This document shows, piece after piece, positions 59,663 through 64,000 of a DNA stretch of 64,000 bases. A program made the translations under genes and the position numbers. The stretch comes from Maricaulis sp048270265 (GTDB lineage: Bacteria; Pseudomonadota; Alphaproteobacteria; Caulobacterales; Maricaulaceae). The notes beneath the pieces are model-generated. The model was not told where the DNA came from. It saw only the letters and a program-made list of their open reading frames with translations, and made no database searches. The stretch's first letter is position 1; every line of letters starts with the position of its first letter. The stretch spans positions 1 to 64,000 of the forward strand of contig NZ_JBLWTD010000005.1 in assembly GCF_048270265.1 (NCBI RefSeq). Reading direction: 5' to 3'.

Positions 59663-61924
59663 GTGCGCGCTTCTATCGTTGGTCTGGCTATCGCCGGGAT
59701 TTTTGCCGGAGGCGCTGCAGCGCAGACCCCCGCCGATCAGGTTTTCAGCGGTGAACTGACGGACTCCGCTCCGCAGCTTGTCTTCGACCTTCCCCTTGAG
59801 GCGGGCCAGATCGTCACCCTGCGCACGGCGTCGACCACGCGCCTCGATACGGTCCTGACCCTGCTGGGTCCCGATGGCTCGGTTCTCGCCTTCAATGATG
59901 ACCAGGAGCCGGGCGTCCTGACCTCGCGCCTGGTGCATGTACCGGCCAGCTCCGGGGTCTACCGGGCCCAGATCGAGGGTTATGGCGGCGCGCTGGGCAG
60001 TTTCTCGCTGACGATGGGCTTTGGCCTGGATGTCGGCCTGTCGGATGCGGCGCAGACGCTGCGCGAAGAGACGGTCAGCTTCGACATGACGCAGACCGAA
60101 ACGCGCTTTGATGCCGACCTTGCGGCCGGCGATATCCTCGTCGCCTCGACCTTCGCCCTCACCGAGGATCTCGATTCCACCCTCACCCTGCTGGATGGCA
60201 GCGGCACCATCCTGGCCCAGAATGATGACCGGGGTGATGGCTCGCTCAATTCACAGATCGTCTATCTGATCGAGGAAGCCGGGCGTTATCAGGTCGTGGT
60301 GGGCACATTCGGCGGCGATGGCGAGGGCGATCTCGCCTTTTCGCTGGCGACCGATCCGGAGGCCGAGCTCCCGTTTGATTTCACAGCTATCGAGGGCACG
60401 CCGCTTGCCCTGCACGAGGGCGCACTGGGTGATGACCAGCCCTCGATCACCTACCCGGTCGCGCTGCAGGCCGGACAGACCCTGCTCGTCCTGGCCGACA
60501 CAGTCAGCGGCGATCTCGACCCTGTGCTGCGCCTGACCGGTCCGGATGGCTATCCGGTCGCGATGAATGATGATCGCGGCGACGGCTCCCTCAATTCCGC
60601 CTTTGCCTTTACCGCCCCGGAATCCACCACATACGAGCTTGAACTGGCCCGCTATCGCAGCGGCGACAGCAGCGGCGAATTCGAACTCGCGCTCTCCCTG
60701 GTCGATGCCTCGGTGGTCGGCGTCCTGCGGGACCTGCTGGAAAACTCGGTTGAACTGAGTGGCCCGGAATTGTTGATCCAGACTGAGGATTTCCGCGTCT
60801 ATTACACGCTGGAAGGTGTCGATGCCTCCAGCACGCCCTATGCCGAACTGGTCGCCGAAACCCTGCAGGAAGTGCTCGAAACCCAGGTGGGCCGGATTGG
60901 CTGGGCCGAGCCCGTCCGCGATGATGACGGGCGTTACCGCGCCTATATCGCCGATGCCGACGGTTCGATGGGCGTCACACAGCCGGTCCAGATCGTGTTT
61001 GACAACCCCAACACCTCCGATGTTCGCGAAGCTGCGGCAGCGCGGACCCTGTTCATCATCGACAATGATTTCATTGGCATGGGCAAGACGGCACCGGTCG
61101 AGAGCCTGATGCGCGCCACGGTGACGCATGAATTCAACCATGTCGTCCAGTTCGGCTATGACGCCGAGGAAGGCCTGGACTGGCTCTATGAAGCCACCGC
61201 CTCATGGATCGAGACGACCACGGTCGGCAGCGACCAGGACGCCACCGATTATACCGAGACCGATTTCGAGACGCCGCAATTGTGCTGGACCACCACGGTG
61301 GAAGGCCATGATTACGGTCAATGGACCCTGCTGCAGTCGATGGCCGACAGTTATGGCGAGAACCTGATCGTCCAGGTCTGGGAAAACAGCGTCGAACTGG
61401 ACGGGTTTGAAACGCTGCAGGCGGCGCTCGACGAGGTCGACACCACCATTCCCGATGTAATCCAGCGCTGGCGCGTCCAGAACTATGCGCGCGCCTATGA
61501 TCTCGCCCCGCTCTTCCCGATTGCCGTGCATCGCCAGCACACCGTCGATCGCGAAGGCCGCTGGACATTGAAGGGCGGCCTGGAACAGCTCGGCGCCAAT
61601 TATCTCGGCTTTGAACTCGATGGCCGCTACGCCATCACGCTGAACGGCGATGCCAATCTGGAAGTGCTCGCCCTGGGCCAGCGCAATGGCCAGATTGAGG
61701 TCATTCCGCTGGGCCAGGAAGGCGTGATCGACACCGCCGGCTTCGAGTCGACGGCATTGATGGTCTTCAACCGCGCCATGCCGGAAGCCCCGGGGCAGTG
61801 CAGCGGCGTGGGCTATACCATCGAAGTGTCCCCCTCGACCCGGCGCCCGGCCCGCTCCGCCTATCGCTTCCCGGATGACCATTTCGACATGGAACCAGCC
61901 GAGGTGGCGGCGGACCAGCCCTGA
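59663..61924 (+). CDS. Secreted metallopeptidase-like protein with three N-terminal PPC repeats
   Basis: 753 residues from GTG 59663 (GGGGGGAA SD): signal MRASIVGLAIAGIFAGGAAAQ. Three pre-peptidase C-terminal-like beta repeats (about 30-125, 145-235, 260-350) share LDxxLxLxxxxGxxxAxNDDxGxGxLNS. The middle domain has a zincin site ATVTHEFNHVVQFG with a later Glu in WLYEATASWIE, similar to MXAN_6640-type putative metalloproteases. The C-terminal part is beta-rich. Probably exported to the surface or medium; substrate unknown. Confidence 0.75.
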   Translation: MRASIVGLAIAGIFAGGAAAQTPADQVFSGELTDSAPQLVFDLPLEAGQIVTLRTASTTRLDTVLTLLGPDGSVLAFNDDQEPGVLTSRLVHVPASSGVYRAQIEGYGGALGSFSLTMGFGLDVGLSDAAQTLREETVSFDMTQTETRFDADLAAGDILVASTFALTEDLDSTLTLLDGSGTILAQNDDRGDGSLNSQIVYLIEEAGRYQVVVGTFGGDGEGDLAFSLATDPEAELPFDFTAIEGTPLALHEGALGDDQPSITYPVALQAGQTLLVLADTVSGDLDPVLRLTGPDGYPVAMNDDRGDGSLNSAFAFTAPESTTYELELARYRSGDSSGEFELALSLVDASVVGVLRDLLENSVELSGPELLIQTEDFRVYYTLEGVDASSTPYAELVAETLQEVLETQVGRIGWAEPVRDDDGRYRAYIADADGSMGVTQPVQIVFDNPNTSDVREAAAARTLFIIDNDFIGMGKTAPVESLMRATVTHEFNHVVQFGYDAEEGLDWLYEATASWIETTTVGSDQDATDYTETDFETPQLCWTTTVEGHDYGQWTLLQSMADSYGENLIVQVWENSVELDGFETLQAALDEVDTTIPDVIQRWRVQNYARAYDLAPLFPIAVHRQHTVDREGRWTLKGGLEQLGANYLGFELDGRYAITLNGDANLEVLALGQRNGQIEVIPLGQEGVIDTAGFESTALMVFNRAMPEAPGQCSGVGYTIEVSPSTRRPARSAYRFPDDHFDMEPAEVAADQP

Positions 61925-61971
61925 TCCCGGCGGCCTGTGCCATGATGCGGTTCGCCAGGGAGGGCCGCATC

Positions 61972-62832
61972 ATGCCAAACCGATCCAGACTTGCAGTGTG
62001 TCTCGCTGCGGGACTGACCCTGTCGGCCTGTGCGACCTGGACTGAACCGCTCGCTCTGGCGGTATGCGGGCCGGTCAAGCTGGAGCTCAAATACAAGGAT
62101 GACGGTCATCTCGACACCGCCTATCTCGTCGCCCGCCATGCCGGCTGGAGCGCCGGGGACGCGGCCGAGCTGGCCTTCTTCACCCAGGCTCCCGATGATT
62201 TCGCCGCCGCCTATTCAGCGCCGAGCGGCACGGCGGGCCTTCTCGCGCTGAGACTGAACCGGCTGCACCTTCTGTCTTCGGTTTTGCATTCCCTGCATGG
62301 CGGCGACGCCGCCGCTGTCGCCTCACGCCAGCGGGGGCTGGCGCGGCTGGTTCGCGAACAGGTCGCGATCCATGATGATCCGGCACGACCGGATGAGCGC
62401 TGGAAGCTGGGCTTTCTGGTCCACGCCCTGGGTGACAGCTATGCCCATGTCTGGGGCATCAACCAGAACCTGCCAGGATCGGTGGCCTACAATCCGGTGG
62501 TCGGCCACATCCCGGATGGCCTCGTCCACGGCAATCCCGATGATATCGACGCCAATTTCGCCAATTACGCGCGCTATGCCCGCGCCCTGTTCGTCGCGCT
62601 CGATCGCGGTCAGGGCGATGCGGGGGCGCTTGAGGCCTATCTCGCCGATGTCGAACGTGCCACCACAGGCGGCGGCACGCCCGAGCTGATCCGCACCACC
62701 AGTACCGATGATTACCGCATCGCGCTCGGGGCGCAGCATCTCGACTGTCCCGGCTGGGCCGGCCAGCTGGACTATGACACCACCGTCCGCCCCTTCCTCG
62801 AGCAGGTTTCGGCCCGGCTCGAACAGGGCTGA
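61972..62832 (+). CDS. Lipoprotein of unknown function, His-rich helical domain
   Basis: 286 residues. Lipobox LAAGLTLSAC. The body is helical with metal-like motifs: GHLDTAYLVARHAGW, LVHALGDSYAHVWG and DGLVHGNPDDID. The HALGDSYAH string recalls families that process lipids or nucleotides with a zinc cluster (PLC/S1-P1 or DUF6765), but I cannot assign one. GGGAGGG before ATG 61972. Confidence 0.6.
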   Translation: MPNRSRLAVCLAAGLTLSACATWTEPLALAVCGPVKLELKYKDDGHLDTAYLVARHAGWSAGDAAELAFFTQAPDDFAAAYSAPSGTAGLLALRLNRLHLLSSVLHSLHGGDAAAVASRQRGLARLVREQVAIHDDPARPDERWKLGFLVHALGDSYAHVWGINQNLPGSVAYNPVVGHIPDGLVHGNPDDIDANFANYARYARALFVALDRGQGDAGALEAYLADVERATTGGGTPELIRTTSTDDYRIALGAQHLDCPGWAGQLDYDTTVRPFLEQVSARLEQG

Positions 62833-62844
62833 GCCATCGGCTCG

Positions 62845-63306
62845 CTAGAACCCCTCATTCTCCGGTGGCAGGTCCGCTGCGCGGATCTGGCGGACCCCGG
62901 CCTTGACGCCGCAGACCCGGCGAGCCGTCTCGATGACCTGGCCGTGGGTAGCCAGTTGCGGGTTCGGGATCCAGGGCGTGCCCTCAAGCCTCGCCGGCGG
63001 CGTGCGGACATAGACCGACCAGTCGTCAAACATCCGCTCGCCCACCTCCGAATAGCCGGTCAGGACGAGATCATCATGATGCGGATTGCTCTCGATCCGC
63101 TTCAAGGTTGGATAGAGCAGGCTGCGCGGTCCCTCGAGCACCTGCACGAAATGCGGGCCGTCCACCAGCAATACGCCGGTCAGTCCGTGCCGGGGGTTAT
63201 TGCGCAGGCCCGCCTGGAGAATACGCAATAATTCGCGATCCTCTTCCTGCGCATCGGCAACAATCCCGGTCCGCCGGCTGTAGAAGGCAAATCTGCAGAG
63301 CAGCAT
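62845..63306 (-). CDS. BLUF-domain (blue-light/FAD) protein with atypical Tyr position
   Basis: 153 residues; BLUF core ~1-95: NNPRHGLTGVLLVDGPHFVQVLEGP (flavin Asn and Gln present), a helix, and DDWSVYV. The N-terminal strand reads RFAFYSRR; the canonical flavin Tyr (YxS pattern) would be Phe here, with Tyr one place later. The C-terminal ~50 residues have no recognised output domain, so this is a short BLUF. Convergent with the lipoprotein gene (12-bp gap) and close to the chemoreceptor gene. Confidence 0.85.
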   Translation of the reverse strand: MLLCRFAFYSRRTGIVADAQEEDRELLRILQAGLRNNPRHGLTGVLLVDGPHFVQVLEGPRSLLYPTLKRIESNPHHDDLVLTGYSEVGERMFDDWSVYVRTPPARLEGTPWIPNPQLATHGQVIETARRVCGVKAGVRQIRAADLPPENEGF

Positions 63307-63315
63307 CGCATCCCC

Positions 63316-64000
63316 CTACCCGGCCCGTGCTTCGGCCATGAATTGCTCGACGCGCGCATTGAGCTGGCTCATCTCCTCGCGCACCGAGGCCGAGGAATCG
63401 GTGACCTGCCGCGCCGCCTCGCCGGCCTGGCGGACGCTGGCCTCAAGCGCGGTTGCCGCGCGCGAACTGTCCTGGTTGCCCGCCGCGGCTTCGGTCGTAT
63501 TGCGCACGATCTCACGGGTCACCACCGATTGCTCCTCAACGGCGGCCGTGATCGTAACAGCAGCGGCATTGACCGAATTGATGGTGTCGCGAATGGCGTT
63601 GATGACGGAACTGGCGCGTGAGGTCGCCGCCTGTACATCAGAGATCTGGCGGGCGATCTCGTCGGTCGCCTTGGCGGTCTGGCCCGCCAGCGCTTTCACT
63701 TCACTCGCGACCACGGCGAATCCCTTGCCGGCCTCGCCGGCCCGTGCCGACTCAATGGTGGCATTGAGGGCCAGAAGATTCGTCTGTTCGGCGATCTCCT
63801 GGATCAGATTGACCACGCTGCCGATCTCGGCCGCGGCCTGATTGAGGTGATTCATCGTGTCGCTGGCCTCGGTCACCTGCTCGACGGCCTCGATCGTGAT
63901 GGCCGAGGTGCGTGAGACCTGGTCGGCGATCTCGCGAGACGATGTCTCCATCTCGCCCGCCGCCACCGAGACCGATTTGACATTGGCCGCAGCCTCCTCC
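63316..64000 (-). CDS. Methyl-accepting chemotaxis protein, C-terminal signalling domain (cut by window edge)
   Basis: About 228 residues visible. Coiled-coil signalling domain with the hairpin tip IAEQTNLLALNATIESARAGEAGKGFAVVASEVKALA (split here only by reading, tip conserved) and methylation-type EEQSVVTREI. It ends FMAEARAG without a C-terminal pentapeptide. The sensor portion is outside the window. Confidence 0.93.
   Translation of the reverse strand, partial: EEAAANVKSVSVAAGEMETSSREIADQVSRTSAITIEAVEQVTEASDTMNHLNQAAAEIGSVVNLIQEIAEQTNLLALNATIESARAGEAGKGFAVVASEVKALAGQTAKATDEIARQISDVQAATSRASSVINAIRDTINSVNAAAVTITAAVEEQSVVTREIVRNTTEAAAGNQDSSRAATALEASVRQAGEAARQVTDSSASVREEMSQLNARVEQFMAEARAG

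Overview
The window is a gene-dense, high-GC, mostly core-genome stretch of an alphaproteobacterium, most likely a stalked or dimorphic marine member of the Maricaulales/Hyphomonadales (Maricaulis-like). The reasons are: pyruvate dehydrogenase E1-beta with its own lipoyl domain; a fused IspDF; the order dusB-ntrB-ntrC-ntrY-ntrX-trkA-trkH-dat-hfq-hflX; a COQ10/RatA-type START protein behind lipA; and an NtrC that lacks the sigma-54 contact loop, as I recall for Caulobacter. No prophage, plasmid, CRISPR array or transposase gene is visible.

Layout. 1-3.1 kb: trpE start (cut by the window edge) and a PpiD/SurA-like foldase on the minus strand, divergent from tpiA. 3.1-7.1 kb: a degenerate receiver-domain protein, secG, pyrG and an exported DUF2807-type protein. 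7.1-8.5 kb: a PLP decarboxylase. 8.5-11.7 kb: the one region that looks acquired. It holds about 1 kb of non-coding DNA packed with dyads, then a lipoprotein S9-type peptidase gene enclosed by perfect 20-bp inverted repeats. 11.7-15.1 kb: rpmF, eno, a methyltransferase, a small membrane protein and an FtsB-like septum protein. 15.3-19.8 kb: a pdhA-pdhB-pdhC operon with an NTF2-like gene and a GFA-type gene inserted. 20-25.1 kb: thioesterase, 2OG oxygenase, cupin, HD-domain (PhnZ-like) protein, haloalkane dehalogenase and lpdA.

25.2-33 kb: three paralogous exported beta-solenoid proteins (two lipoproteins and one inner-membrane-anchored form) around an acyl-activating enzyme, followed by an exported M1 metallopeptidase and a small secreted partner. 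I regard the solenoid group as the best candidate for an undescribed envelope system. 33-35.5 kb: tandem duplicate diguanylate cyclases. 35.7-38.9 kb: lipA, COQ10-like, cinA C-domain and ispDF. 38.9-52.2 kb: dusB, the two nitrogen-type two-component pairs, Trk potassium uptake, D-amino acid transaminase, hfq, hflX and mazG. 52.3-58.9 kb: a CPBP membrane protease, then a minus-strand operon of rlpA, dac, tmk, holB, tatD and an MBL phosphodiesterase. 59.0-64 kb: tRNA-Ser(UGA), a secreted PPC-repeat metallopeptidase, a lipoprotein, a BLUF-domain protein and the C-terminal part of a chemoreceptor.

The genome is compact. At least eleven same-strand pairs are coupled by 4-nt stop/start overlaps (ATGA, GTGA or TTGA), and four convergent pairs share a 4-nt CTAG/CTAA/TTAG stop overlap. 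Start sites were chosen from Shine-Dalgarno spacing and signal-peptide logic. Functions are inferred from motifs read by eye; no database search was run.
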